Positions 8,001 to 17,604 of a stretch of 18,693 nucleotides of DNA are shown here, piece by piece (the first letter of the stretch is position 1; each line of letters starts with the position of its first letter). The notes under the pieces were generated by a model. It was not told the DNA's origin. It did no database searches and saw only the letters and a program-made list of their open reading frames with translations. The translations under genes and the position numbers were made by a program. The stretch covers positions 1-18,693 of the forward strand of contig CAZJHX010000191.1 in the NCBI GenBank assembly GCA_964545715.1, read 5' to 3'. The stretch comes from CAZJHX01 sp964545715. Its GTDB lineage: Bacteria > Myxococcota_A > UBA9042 > GCA-2863065.

Positions 8001-9724
8001 CGGCGTGCAGTAGACCGGTCCCCACCGTCTCCCACGCAAATGTCGTGTCCTCGACCATCGCCAGCGCCGCGAGCGCCAGACGCGCGCCCTGGGTTGCGGA
8101 GACCTGACCCAACAAGCTGTCCGTGTAGTGCCGACCACCAAGCGCCGCGGTCACGCCGTAGGCCGTATAACCCGCAGGCTGGCCCGCGCCGTCGAAGAGG
8201 TGCGCAAACGACAGCGCCGCCATCACCCACCGGCGCGCCAGCAGGTCGTAGTCGGCGTCGCCAGTCAGAAGGAAGGCCTCCCGGTGTGCCATCGCTGCGT
8301 CGATGCATGACGCGACGTCGGGTGCGCTCGCCGGCACGCCGTGGTGAAGCGATCCCCCGCGGGCCACCCCCACCGTGGTCAGCGAGGCCAGGCGAGCCAG
8401 CCCCAGGTCGAGCGCCTCTTGATGGCCGGTCAGGCGGCCGAAGCGCAGCAGCCGCCACGCGATGCCCGCGCTGTCCGCCGACGAGCTCCCCGTCAGCAGA
8501 TGTTTCGCCGCCACAGGCCCCTGTTCAGCCTCCGCCTTCAGCGCCACCCAGCCCTGGGCCAGGGCGTCCACCGTCGGGCCATCCGTGAACGGCGCCTCCA
8601 TGGCAACCCAGTCGCGCGTCCCTCCCAGCCAGGCCGTCCCGTCCAGCAGGCCGCTGGCCGCGTCCGCACGGGTCGCCAAAACCGCGTCACCGTCCACCAG
8701 CGCAAGCCGGCGCGCCACCGCCAGCACATCCGCGTGCGGCGCCGCGGCCGCGCCCTCCACAGCTACCCAGCCGTCGCCGGTCCAGCCGGTCGCGCCCAGC
8801 GCCTGCTTCACCAGCTGTCGTGACTCGGTCACGCTCACCGCGGACGGGGACTTGGTCCCAAAATACGCGTGCACCACGCTCATGGCAGCGTCGGCTCCGT
8901 CGCCCGTCACGGCAAACAGCGCCGCGCTCAGGCTCAGCGTTTGCCCCGCAGCCACCGGCAGCGGCGCCGACGCGACGGGATCACCAGGCAGCGCAAACTG
9001 CGGTGCGTTCGGCGCCCGCAGCTGCATGAGCGCCGTGGGGCGATCGCCGTCGACGTTGGGCGATTGAAACCGCACCGACGGCTGCGTCAGGTTGGGCGCC
9101 CAGGAGTCGGTCGGCTGCCAGATCAGGCCGCCGGTGCGGCCATCCACGGAAGCCGCCATGACCGGCAGCCCGGACAGGCGCACATCGGGCGTGGCGCGCA
9201 GGAAGTCCGGGTGGGCTAGCGCCGCGCTGCTCGAGCTGTGCTCGTCCGCCGCCAGAAGCTCCAGCGCCCCCATCAGCCCGCCGGTGACCGGACCCGCGCT
9301 CGCATATAGCGCGACCTCGACCGCCGGTCCCGTAAACAGGGCCAGCTGTCGGGGCGCATCGGGCGTCGCGGTCACGCCGACCTGAATCCACGGCACATCA
9401 GCGCTCACCGAGAAGATCCAGCTGAAGACCCACTGTGCGCCGTCCGGATCGGTCCATGTCTGACTCATGGGCAGCGTCGTGACTCCGTCAGCCGAGGTCA
9501 CGCTGCCCGGGACCGCGCCGGTCAGCTCCACGTCGGCTTGCGTGTCCCCCGCCAGCGCCAGACGCGCCAGGCCCTGGCGCGCGCCGACAGGCTGCCAGAC
9601 CCCGTCCTGAGCCGCGTACAGCTGCAGGTAGCCGAAGCCGCCCAGGCACGCGTCCTTGTGCAGAGTCACGCGCACGCGCGCGTTCTCGATGACGATCACG
9701 TCACCGCCCACGTCGATCTGTCCC
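5047..9724 (-). CDS. MopE-like giant protein, C-terminal part (15 metal-binding repeats, MYXO-CTERM-like tail)
   Basis: About 1559 residues, the downstream half of the gene continued at 9735-11467. The frame stays open right up to the gap (QIDVGGDVIVIENARVRV), so the GTG near 9711 is not a true start. The first about 800 residues look like a beta-sandwich followed by a helical region (WVMAALSFAHLF, ARLALAALAMVED) and recall polysaccharide-active proteins, but I see no firm family. From about 7540 to 5330 come a DADKDGFPANLDCDDTNKD segment and 15 copies of C(N/D)xxDxDCDGxxDE, the putative metal-binding motif of MopE-type proteins. Most are separated by a Cys-rich unit CGxGxCxHxxxxC...CDPxxG. 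The end is Gly-Cys, a polar stretch, WGLLLMVLLALTG and RRLRG, a myxosortase-type sorting tail. Expected on the cell surface, probably binding calcium or copper. Confidence 0.8.
5333..7455 (-). repeat. 15-copy CDxxDNDCDGxxDE protein repeat array
   Basis: Fifteen units of about 45-52 residues, each ending in an acidic Cys-flanked loop with alternating Asp as in calcium-binding loops. The residue after the first Cys and the second residue of the DxDC triplet always differ: CN goes with DD, CD goes with DN, in all 15 copies. Unit 1 ends TDD rather than TDE, unit 11 has CEG for CDG, unit 14 has DDNC. The spacers vary: some carry CADCDP or CHQCDP in place of the longer CxxGxxxxCDP form. Confidence 0.85.
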
Positions 9725-9830
9725 NNNNNNNNNNGGGGGGTGCGGGCGGCGCCGGCGGGGTTTCCCCCGCCCCCGCCCCCCCCCCCCCCGGTGGGGCGGC
9801 CCCGCCGCCCCCCCCGCCGCCACCACCGGG
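9725..9830. other. Assembly gap and GC-homopolymer artefact inside the MopE-like gene
   Basis: Ten N (9725-9734) adjoin about 95 bases of almost pure G and C runs, including a C run longer than 12. Translation here is only Gly, Pro, Arg and Ala, unlike the gene on either side. The stretch looks like low-quality read ends rather than real coding sequence; true gap length and content are unknown. Confidence 0.75.
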
Positions 9831-11467
9831 GACGACGCGGCCATCGGATCCCGCCACTGCAGCGGCGCCTTGACCGCGCTGCTCCAATCGCCGTTGAGAC
9901 CGGGCAGCTGGGCGTTGACGGAGACCGTCTGCTTGCCGGCCTGCCCGCAGCTGGTGGCGCCGGTCAGCTCGACAGTGACCGTATGCTGCTCAAACGGCTG
10001 TAGCGGCGGCACCGCGGCAAACTGTCCACCGATGATCAGCTTGCCCCCGGTCGAGGCTGTCGCGCCCCGATTCTCCAGTAGCGCGGTCATCGTCACCGGG
10101 GACCCGACCAGCTGCGGCGCGCTGGGGAGCACGCTGACCAGCTCCAGCGACGGACCGTCCGCCAGCACGTGCAGACGCTCGATCGCAAAGGCGCGACCGG
10201 AGTCCGAGCTGCCCGGAATCGACAAGCGCACAGCCGTGAGCTCGCTGGCCCAGCCCGCCTTGCCCGACACGTCGATCACCAGGGTGTGGGGCTGCCCGTC
10301 GCACGTCGCCGAGACCGGCTGGTCGGTCCAGACGCCTCCCGACTCAAACGCCAGCCCGAGCGCGCATGACTCGACCTCGTCGGGCTCCAGCGCGGCGGTC
10401 AGCACGACGGCATCAAACGGGGCTGACGGCGTCGCCAGCGGCGCCGCCACAACAACCGCCTCTTGGGCCACGCCACGCCGCGCACCGTCGCACCCGGGCG
10501 TGCCGACGGGCCCGCCCACAAAGCCGGTTTTGTCCCCCGGCGTCTCAAAGTCAAAGCGGGACCCAAAGGCGATCGCGTCGATGGAGAACGTGGCGCCGGT
10601 CTCGCCGACCACAAACGGCTGCACCCACATGCGCTCGATCTGTCCGCGCCACTTGGCGTGCTCGTACAGGTCAAAGCGCAGCGTCTGCTTCCCACCGTCC
10701 GCATTGTAGGCGGCCGTCATCGACCGGGAGATGTTCAGCGACGGGGACTGCTCAGTGCCCCAATAAACGCGCAGCGCCTGTCCGACCGTGGGCGACGCGC
10801 TGGACACGGTGACGAGCAGCGTGCGGTAGCGGCGGGAGTCAAACCGGCGTCCGGCCGGGCTCTGCAGACGCGGGGGGACGGGCGCGCCGGGCACCACGCC
10901 GCCACTGATGGCGCCGGACGCCACGGTTACGCCGGCCACGCCCAGGCTTGGCGTCCACCCCGAGAGGTCGCCGTCGTCTCCGAAACTCCAGACACCGCGC
11001 CACGGAGAGCGGACCAGGGCAACCCGGTGCAGCGTCACAGCGGCCACGCCGGTCGGAAACACGAGCGCGAGCGAGTCGACAGTGCCGGCCCAGGCGGGGT
11101 GCTGCCCCAGCGCGACCACGTAGCGATGAGTGAGCCCGTCCCCACGCAGCGCCAAGGCGCCGGTCAGGGTGTGCGTCTCACCGGCGGCGACAAAGCGCAC
11201 GTCCACCGCGCCCCGATAGGTGCCGTGCGCGACGATCTGCAGAAAGCCGAGGGAGGCGGCGTCGGCGGAGAGGGCGGGCGACGTGAGCTCGGCGCCGTCG
11301 CAGGTCAGCGCCAGCCCGACTTCACCCGGCTCTGTGAGCGAGACGGTGGCACATGCCGACGCGGTCCACCCCTGAGCGCCATCCCCGAACTCGAACGGCA
11401 CACTCGCGCGCGCCGTCAGCGAAAACGCGACAACAGCCAGTACGGCCAGGTTTGCAGATCGAGTCAC
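9735..11467 (-). CDS. MopE-like giant protein, N-terminal part (carbohydrate-binding-like modules)
   Basis: About 545 reliable residues before sequence quality fails at about 9830. GTG 11467 gives the cleanest signal, VTRSANLAVLAVVAFSLTARA; TTG 11494 and GTG 11491 are alternatives closer to the kinase stop at 11499. None has a clear ribosome site. Three similar modules follow, each starting F-x-F or W-x-F and containing a hydrophobic beta pattern and 'W...L..V.L' strands: FEFGDGAQGW, WSFGDDGDLSGW, FDFETPGDKTGF. They resemble galactose-binding or carbohydrate-binding jelly rolls. Then comes a CARDB/Ig-like domain (SPVTMTALLENRGATAS, QTVSVNAQLPG). The product has no end of its own: it runs into a GC-only stretch and the N gap, beyond which the other half continues in a frame compatible with an unknown gap length. 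Confidence 0.7.
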
Positions 11468-11498
11468 CGGGGCGAAGTCTACCAAATCCACCAACGCG

Positions 11499-12923
11499 TT
11501 ATGACAGCCGGAAGGCCTGAATCAGGCTGTCGCGGAACACTCCGGCGGTTGGCCAGCGGTCCAGCGGGTCGCGGGCGATGGCGCGATCGACCACGTCTGC
11601 GAGCGCCAACCCGATGAAGGGCGCGCGCTCGGCAAGCGGCGGCGGCTCGGACTCCAGCAGCGTACGGATGGGGTCGGGCCCCTCGCACCCGGCGTAGAGC
11701 GTCTGCCCGCTCAGCAGGTGGTACAGCGTGGCGCCGACAGAATAGATGTCGCTGCGTGGGCCGATGTCCCGAAAGCTGGTGATCTGCTCAGGAGGCATGT
11801 AGTCGGGCGTGCCGAATGAGATGTGACCGCGGGTGATCGGGTCCAGCGCCGTCTCCTGGTAGCGCTTGGCCAGGCCGAAGTCGCTGAGCTTGGCGGTCAT
11901 GTGGCCGCCCACGACGCCGACCAGGATGTTGGCCGGCTTGACGTCACGGTGCACAAAGCCCTGACGATGGGCGTAGTCGAGCGCGTCCAGGATCTGGGAG
12001 AGCAGGTCCACGCACCGCCCCGGCGGCACGCGCCCGCCGGCCTGGCGGCGATACAGGTCCAGGTCCACGCCTTCGACGTAGTCCATGACAAAGAAGAAGT
12101 CGCCGTCCAGGTAGCCCTGGTCCACAAACGTCACGATGTTGGGGTGATCCAGCGAGCTGATCGAGCCGGCCTCGCGCAAGAACCGCGCGACGTCGGTGTC
12201 GGAGAGGGCGCCGTCCGGACGCAGGCACTTCAGGGCAAAGCGCTCGTCGTCGTCGTCGTCGTCCTCGCGCGCCACCAGATAGATGCTGCCCATGTTGCCC
12301 TCGCCGAGCTCTTCCACGATGCGGTAGCCGGGGAAGTGCACGTCGTACAGGTCCTCGTCCTCGAGGCGGCACTCTCGGCAGACGAAGTCGTCCTGACCGG
12401 GCTGATTGAGGACGTGCCCCTCGTCGTCGACCAGGACGGTGGCGCGCTCGATGTAGACCAGCCGATCGCACGACTCGCAGCGCAGGCGGCGGCGGCTGAG
12501 GCTGTCGGGGCTGACCTTCGGCTTGCGGGGCGGCTCGCGGCGAGCGGCCAGCTGCGGAAGCGCGATCGCGATTTGAAAGTCGGATTGGCCGGCGCCAAGC
12601 AGGTCTCCGTGCCGCAGCTCCTCGCGGGTGTCGACCTTCCGGCCGTTGAGCAGGGTCCCGTTGGCGGAGCCGAGATCGACGATCCAATAGGCGCGCCGAC
12701 GGTACTCGATGGCAAAGTGGTGGCGCGAGACGCCGCGGTCTCGCTGAACACGGAGATCCGCATCTTTGGCGCGCCCGACGTGCATGACCCCGTCCATGCC
12801 CAGGGCGGCCTCGACGCCGCTGTCCGGTCCGGCCACGACGACGATGCGCAGGCCCTCGCCCGAGTCGCCGATCACCTGGCGCGTGCTTTGGCTGTGGTCC
12901 ACCACCTCCGCACCATAGCCCAT
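11499..12923 (-). CDS. FHA domain - zinc ribbon - Hanks-type Ser/Thr protein kinase
   Basis: A 474-residue cytosolic protein; ATG 12923 is used, GTG 12944 is possible and neither has a strong ribosome site. FHA domain about residues 27-120, with the phosphothreonine-binding GR (50-51), S66, H69 and N88-G89. A four-Cys module follows, CESC (149-152) and CREC (182-185), probably zinc-binding. The kinase spans about 200-474: GEGNMG loop 207-212, Lys232, Glu251, HRD 325-327, Asn332, DFG 348-350, and PPE in place of APE. All catalytic residues are present, so it should be active. A run of six Asp (221-226) sits between strands 2 and 3, just before the catalytic Lys. No membrane segment or C-terminal sensor domain. 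First gene of the minus-strand cluster and divergent from ftsK. The FHA domain may bind its own autophosphorylated Thr or a partner. Confidence 0.93.
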   Translation of the reverse strand: MGYGAEVVDHSQSTRQVIGDSGEGLRIVVVAGPDSGVEAALGMDGVMHVGRAKDADLRVQRDRGVSRHHFAIEYRRRAYWIVDLGSANGTLLNGRKVDTREELRHGDLLGAGQSDFQIAIALPQLAARREPPRKPKVSPDSLSRRRLRCESCDRLVYIERATVLVDDEGHVLNQPGQDDFVCRECRLEDEDLYDVHFPGYRIVEELGEGNMGSIYLVAREDDDDDDERFALKCLRPDGALSDTDVARFLREAGSISSLDHPNIVTFVDQGYLDGDFFFVMDYVEGVDLDLYRRQAGGRVPPGRCVDLLSQILDALDYAHRQGFVHRDVKPANILVGVVGGHMTAKLSDFGLAKRYQETALDPITRGHISFGTPDYMPPEQITSFRDIGPRSDIYSVGATLYHLLSGQTLYAGCEGPDPIRTLLESEPPPLAERAPFIGLALADVVDRAIARDPLDRWPTAGVFRDSLIQAFRLS

Positions 12924-12999
12924 TTTCGACGTTTTTTTAGCCACGCGACCGACGAGACACAATACTGATCGGTACGCCCCACAATGGCGTTTTGTGACG
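12924..12999. promoter_or_regulatory. Divergent intergenic region between the kinase gene and ftsK
   Basis: Seventy-six bases separate the two start codons, so promoters for both transcripts are expected here or just inside the genes. An AATACT at 12961-12966 could be a plus-strand -10, but there is no matching -35 at 17 bases. A seven-T run (12932-12938) is the only A/T-rich feature. I cannot call a specific promoter. Confidence 0.3.
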
Positions 13000-15492
13000 A
13001 TGTCCACAGCCTCGAGACGGATAGAAAGTACGTCGACCAGCGCGATCACGCCGGTCACCACCAGCGCGCGGGTAACCGCGGGGATGGAGGTGTACGGCCT
13101 GATGCTCACGGCGTTCTCCGTCCTGCTTTTGCTCAGCCTTGTTTCGTTTGATCCGCGCGACGTCGCGCTCGACTACCGCCTGCGCTCCGGCCTGGTGCAC
13201 AACCTGATCGGTCCGGTCGGCGCCCACATCGGTGACCTGCTGTACCGCACCGTCGGCCTGGGCGCCTTCGTGGGCTGCTCCACCTTCTTCTACTTTGGCG
13301 GGCTGCTGCTGGCGGGCCGGCGGCCGACGATTCACGGCGCCGGGGTCACGGCGTACCTGCTGGTGCTGACCTTCTCGTGCGTCATCTGCCACCTGTTGCT
13401 GGGCGACTTTCGGCCGTTTGCACACACGCCGGGCGGGCTGACGGGGGAGTGGGTCGGTGAGATTCTGCGCACCCTGTTCGCGACCACGGGCACGATCATC
13501 ATCGCGCTGTCGACTATCGCGGCGTCGATTCTAACGCTCAGCGGGCTGCGGATCGTGGAGGTCGCGCGGCTGCCGTACAGGGGGCTCATCTGGGCGCGCG
13601 ATTGGGTCGATGGGCGCCGCAAGGCGACGCAAGAAGGGACCGATGAGGAGCCGTCGTCCGAGCTGCCGGTGACGCGGGCCAAAGACACGCGGCCGGTGGG
13701 CAAGGTGGGCCGGGCCCCGATCCTGCGCGACAGCTGGGCGCCGTCGCCGGATGAGCCCTCCGCCAACGACGTGGCCGAGACAGACCCGGCGGGACCGCGC
13801 GCGCGTGTCGTGGACGCGGCACCTGGGCCGAAGCTGGTTGAGCCGGAGACGCCCGAGGCGGCGCCGAAGAAGAAGGCCAAACCCGCGACGAAGAAGCCTG
13901 AGACCAAACCGGCCGACGATGTCCAGATCGACGAAAAGGTCGCTGCGGAGCCGGTCATCGAGCCTATGGCCCCAGCAGAGCAGCCCAAGGTCAAGCCGGC
14001 GCAGGACAGCCTGCCGCTGCCGGGCCCGCGGCCGTTCGAGTTCCCGTCGCTGTCGCTGCTGGACTACCAGCCGCCCGAGCACAACACGGTCGACAAGGAC
14101 GCGCTGCAGCAGCTTGCGGGCAAGCTGGAAGAGAAGCTGGCCGACTTCGGCATCAAGGGCAAGGTGGTCCGAATCCAGCCGGGTCCGGTGGTCACCGTGT
14201 TCGAGTTCCTGCCGGCGGCGGGCGTGAAGATCTCCAAGATCAAGAACATGGCGGACGACCTGACCATGGCGCTGGAGGCGCAGCGCGTGCGAATCGTGGC
14301 GCCGATTCCGGGCAAGGGCGTGGTCGGCATCGAGGTGCCCAGCGCTGTTCGTGAGACGGTCTACCTGAAAGAGATCCTGGCGTCCGACCTGTTCCAGAAC
14401 ACGGACATGAAGCTGCCTATCGCGCTGGGCAAGGACATCGTGGGCCACCCGCAGATCGCGGACCTGGCCGGCATGCCGCACGTGCTGGTGGCGGGCTCGA
14501 CGGGCTCCGGCAAGTCGGTGGCGATCAACGCCTTTATCTGCAGCCTGATCTACAAGCAGAAGCCGCGCGACCTGCGCTTGATTCTGGTCGACCCGAAGAT
14601 GCTTGAGCTGTCGATCTACGACGACATCCCGCACCTGCTGCTGCCCGTGGTCACGCAACCCGAGAAGGCGACCCTGGCGCTGAAGTGGGCGGTGGCCGAG
14701 ATGGAGCGCCGCTATGCGCTGATGGCGGCGTGTCAGGTCCGAAACATCGCGGGCTTCAACAAGAAGGTGAAGTCGTTTGCGTCCGGGGCCAAGAAGCCGC
14801 CCGAGGGCGTCGCTGAGGACGAGCTGGAGCACCTGCCGTACATCGTGATTATCCTGGACGAGCTGGCGGACCTGATGATGGTGGCCGGCAAGGCGGTGGA
14901 GCAGTCGATCGCGCGGCTGGCGCAGATGGCGCGGGCGGCGGGGCTGCACCTGGTGGTCGCCACGCAGCGTCCCAGCGTGGACGTGGTGACGGGGCTCATC
15001 AAGGCCAACTTCCCGACGCGGATGAGCTTCATGGTCTCGCAGCGCGTCGACTCGCGGACGATTTTGGACCGCCAGGGCGCGGAGAACCTGCTGGGGCGCG
15101 GCGACATGCTGTATCTGCCGCCCGGGACCAGCAAGCTGGCGCGCGTGCAGGGCTGCTGGGTGTCGGACGGCGAGCTGGAGCGGATTACGGACCATCTGAA
15201 GGCGTTTGGCCCGCCCGAGTACGACATGACGATCCTGCTGGACGACGACGAGGACAGCAAAGACCTGTCGGGCGAGAAGTACGACCAGCACTTCGACGCG
15301 GCTGTGGCCATTGTGACCGAGACGCGCAAGCCGTCGATCAGCTACCTGCAGCGCCGCCTGAGCATCGGCTACAACCGGGCGGCCAAGATCATCGAGCGCA
15401 TGGAGTTTGACGGCATCGTGGGCAAAGCGGACCACCGCGGCGTTCGCAAGGTGCTGGCGCCCCCGCCCGGCCCGCCGTTGGAAGACGAATAG
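13000..15492 (+). CDS. ftsK: DNA translocase FtsK/SpoIIIE
   Basis: An 830-residue protein from ATG 13000; GTG 12994 two codons upstream and ATG 13084 are alternatives, none with a good ribosome site. Four hydrophobic segments at about residues 34-50, 75-105, 112-132 and 155-185 anchor it in the inner membrane. A Lys/Pro/Glu-rich linker of about 140 residues follows. The motor begins near residue 345: Walker A GSTGSGKS (499-506), Walker B ILDELADL with Asp620-Glu621, and the ATQRPSVDV motif. The C-terminal gamma winged helix (about 763-828, SYLQRRLSIGYNRAAKIIERME) reads polarised KOPS-type sites. It pumps chromosome ends through the division septum and helps dimer resolution. It heads a plus-strand cluster with lolA and rimO. 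Confidence 0.96.
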   Translation: MSTASRRIESTSTSAITPVTTSARVTAGMEVYGLMLTAFSVLLLLSLVSFDPRDVALDYRLRSGLVHNLIGPVGAHIGDLLYRTVGLGAFVGCSTFFYFGGLLLAGRRPTIHGAGVTAYLLVLTFSCVICHLLLGDFRPFAHTPGGLTGEWVGEILRTLFATTGTIIIALSTIAASILTLSGLRIVEVARLPYRGLIWARDWVDGRRKATQEGTDEEPSSELPVTRAKDTRPVGKVGRAPILRDSWAPSPDEPSANDVAETDPAGPRARVVDAAPGPKLVEPETPEAAPKKKAKPATKKPETKPADDVQIDEKVAAEPVIEPMAPAEQPKVKPAQDSLPLPGPRPFEFPSLSLLDYQPPEHNTVDKDALQQLAGKLEEKLADFGIKGKVVRIQPGPVVTVFEFLPAAGVKISKIKNMADDLTMALEAQRVRIVAPIPGKGVVGIEVPSAVRETVYLKEILASDLFQNTDMKLPIALGKDIVGHPQIADLAGMPHVLVAGSTGSGKSVAINAFICSLIYKQKPRDLRLILVDPKMLELSIYDDIPHLLLPVVTQPEKATLALKWAVAEMERRYALMAACQVRNIAGFNKKVKSFASGAKKPPEGVAEDELEHLPYIVIILDELADLMMVAGKAVEQSIARLAQMARAAGLHLVVATQRPSVDVVTGLIKANFPTRMSFMVSQRVDSRTILDRQGAENLLGRGDMLYLPPGTSKLARVQGCWVSDGELERITDHLKAFGPPEYDMTILLDDDEDSKDLSGEKYDQHFDAAVAIVTETRKPSISYLQRRLSIGYNRAAKIIERMEFDGIVGKADHRGVRKVLAPPPGPPLEDE

Positions 15493-15562
15493 CTCACCGC
15501 CGGTTTTCATTGACGCAACTTGAGGCGGCGTGATTAGGTGCGCTGCCTTCTGGAGGACCTGG

Positions 15563-16228
15563 ATGCGCCACGCGCTTGCGTTTTTGATCACTATTGGGCT
15601 GGCTTTGCCGGCCGCCGCGGACAGCACGCCCACCCCGGCCGATGTGGCCAAGCGGGTCGGTGAGTTCTACAAGGATCGCCCCGACGTGCGGTGCGAGTTC
15701 TTGCAAAAAGTGCGCAAGCCGGGCCGCCGCCGCGTGCTCAAGAAGTCGGGCGCGGTGTTCTTCAAGCGCCCGGGCAAGATGCGGTGGGAGTACAAGAAGC
15801 CCGAGGAGATCTACTACATCAGCGACGGGGACATCCTGTGGAGCTATCAGCGCGAGGACGCGTTGGTGACCAAGCTGAACGTGAAGAGCTCCGAGCTGTA
15901 TCACCAGAGCCGTTATCTCTTTGGGCAGGGCGACCTGGACAAGGACTTTCAGCTGAGCATGGGCAAGCCGGACATCGAGGGGCTGTATCCGCTGCTGCTC
16001 AAGCCGAAGACGAGCGCGCGCAACTTCAAGCAGCTGACGTTGCATGTGGACGCCAAGACCGGCGAGATCCGGTCGACCGTGCTGATCGACCCGTACGACA
16101 ACGAGAGCACCATCGAGTTCAAGAAGGTGGAGTACCGCGAGGTTGGAGTGAACCAGTTTCAGTTCACGCCGCCGGCGGGCGCGACGATTCGCGACCTGAA
16201 CAAGAAGGTCGCCACGCCCAAGAAATGA
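15563..16228 (+). CDS. lolA: Outer-membrane lipoprotein carrier protein LolA
   Basis: A 221-residue periplasmic protein. ATG 15563 is chosen because GGAGGA (15552-15557) lies five bases upstream and the product begins with a signal peptide, MRHALAFLITIGLALPAAA. The mature protein shows the LolA half-barrel pattern: C-E-F-L-Q-K-V, SGAVFFKRPGKMRWEYKKPEE, SDGDILWSYQRED, and late FKKVEYREVGVNQFQFTPP. LolA accepts lipoproteins released by LolCDE at the inner membrane and passes them to the outer-membrane receptor LolB; many bacteria outside the gamma- and betaproteobacteria lack an obvious LolB. This fits the several lipoproteins encoded nearby. It follows ftsK by 70 bp, as in E. coli, and overlaps rimO by an ATGA. 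Confidence 0.9.
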   Translation: MRHALAFLITIGLALPAAADSTPTPADVAKRVGEFYKDRPDVRCEFLQKVRKPGRRRVLKKSGAVFFKRPGKMRWEYKKPEEIYYISDGDILWSYQREDALVTKLNVKSSELYHQSRYLFGQGDLDKDFQLSMGKPDIEGLYPLLLKPKTSARNFKQLTLHVDAKTGEIRSTVLIDPYDNESTIEFKKVEYREVGVNQFQFTPPAGATIRDLNKKVATPKK

Positions 16229-17574
16229 GCCGGCTCTTCTTCCAGACGCTGGGGTGCCCCAAGAACCGGGTCGACTCCGAGGTGATGCTGGGCGCGCTGG
16301 CCGCCGACGGTTACCAGTTGGTGGCGCAGCCGGAAGAGTCCGATGTGCTGGTGGTCAACACCTGCTCGTTCATCGAGGCGAGCAAGGTCGAGAGCATCGA
16401 CGCGATTTTGGAGTTGGTGCGGGTCAAGAGCGAGTCGGCGCCCGGCAAGCGCATCGTGGTCGCGGGCTGCTTCGCGCAGCGTTATGCAGACGACATCAAG
16501 GCGGAGATCCCCGAGGTCGACCTGATCGTCGGCACCGGCGAGTACCACCGCATTACCGAGCTGCTGGACGAGAACGAAGCGTCGGCGGACGCGGGCCCAA
16601 CCGTCGCGGTCGGGCGCCCCTACTACGTGCACGACACCGAGACGCCGCGTATCATCACGACGGCGTCGTACACCACCTATCTGAAGATCGCCGAGGGCTG
16701 CAGTCAGCGCTGCACCTTCTGCATCATCCCCAAGCTGCGGGGCAAGCAGCGCAGCCGCGGGATCGGGGACCTGGTCGCCGAGGCGCGCCAGCTGGCCGAG
16801 CAGGGCGTGGTGGAGCTGAACCTCATCGCGCAGGACCTGACGCACTACGGCTCCGACCTCAAAGACGGCACCGAGCTGCACGAGCTGCTGCCGGCGCTGT
16901 GTCAGGTCGACGGCATCGAGTGGATCCGGCTGTTGTACTGCTATCCACACAACGTGACGGACAAGCTGGTAGAGGTTATCGCTACCGAGCCCAAGGTGCT
17001 GCCCTATGTGGACATCCCGCTGCAGCACATCGATGACGCCATGCTGATGAGCATGCAGCGCCGCACCACCCGCGGCATCACCGTGGACCTGCTGGACCGC
17101 CTGCGCGCCAACATCGACGACCTGGTCGTGCGCACCACGTTCATCGTGGGCTTTCCGGGCGAGACCGAAGACCAGTTCGAGCGCCTCTCGGAGTTCGTCG
17201 CCGAGCAGCGCTTCGACCGCGTCGGCGTCTTCACATACTCCTCCGAAGAGGGCACCAAGGCCGCACGCTACGACGACGATGTGCCGGCCGAGGTCAAGGA
17301 GCACCGCCGCGACCGCCTGATGCGCATGCAGCAGGAGATCAGCGCCGACCGCCTTCAGACGATGGTAGGCAAGCACGTCGACGTGCTGGTGGAGGGCATC
17401 AGCGACGAGAGCGAGCTGCTGCACCAGGGCCGCTACACCGGCCAGGCCCCCGAGGTCGACGGCGTCACGTACATCAACGAGGGCTTTGCCCAGCCGGGCA
17501 CCATCGCCCGGTGCGAGGTGGTACAGGCAGGCGACTACGACCTGGTCGCGCGTATTGTGGGCCCCGACGAGTAG
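16225..17574 (+). CDS. rimO: Ribosomal protein S12 methylthiotransferase RimO
   Basis: A 449-residue radical-SAM enzyme that adds a methylthio group to a conserved Asp of ribosomal protein S12. ATG 16225 overlaps the lolA stop (ATGA), which fixes the start. The N-terminal UPF0004 domain carries Cys11, Cys47 and Cys82 (TLGCPKNRVDSE, NTCSFIEA, AGCFAQ) for the auxiliary iron-sulfur cluster. The radical-SAM motif is C159-SQR-C163-TF-C166 followed by IIPKLRGKQRSR. TLGCPKNxVDSE favours RimO over the tRNA enzymes MiaB and MtaB. A C-terminal TRAM domain (about 385-449, HVDVLVEGISDESELLHQGR) ends the protein. Length is normal and all cluster cysteines are present. Probably cotranscribed with ftsK and lolA. 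Confidence 0.96.
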   Translation: MSRLFFQTLGCPKNRVDSEVMLGALAADGYQLVAQPEESDVLVVNTCSFIEASKVESIDAILELVRVKSESAPGKRIVVAGCFAQRYADDIKAEIPEVDLIVGTGEYHRITELLDENEASADAGPTVAVGRPYYVHDTETPRIITTASYTTYLKIAEGCSQRCTFCIIPKLRGKQRSRGIGDLVAEARQLAEQGVVELNLIAQDLTHYGSDLKDGTELHELLPALCQVDGIEWIRLLYCYPHNVTDKLVEVIATEPKVLPYVDIPLQHIDDAMLMSMQRRTTRGITVDLLDRLRANIDDLVVRTTFIVGFPGETEDQFERLSEFVAEQRFDRVGVFTYSSEEGTKAARYDDDVPAEVKEHRRDRLMRMQQEISADRLQTMVGKHVDVLVEGISDESELLHQGRYTGQAPEVDGVTYINEGFAQPGTIARCEVVQAGDYDLVARIVGPDE

Positions 17575-17604
17575 CTGCCACGTTCAGTGGAAAGCTAACC
17601 CAAC

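Noticed and set aside
5905..8013. A 702-codon open frame on the plus strand
   Set aside because: It is antisense to the MopE repeats; its regular Val/Ala/His pattern mirrors the acidic repeat codons, with no start signal or recognisable domain.
15493..15562. A promoter between ftsK and lolA (TTGACG near 15510)
   Set aside because: No good -10 at 16-18 bases; the short gap fits one transcript with ftsK.
13531..15651. A 706-codon open frame on the minus strand
   Set aside because: Antisense to ftsK, low-complexity Arg/Leu/Gln composition typical of a high-GC shadow frame.
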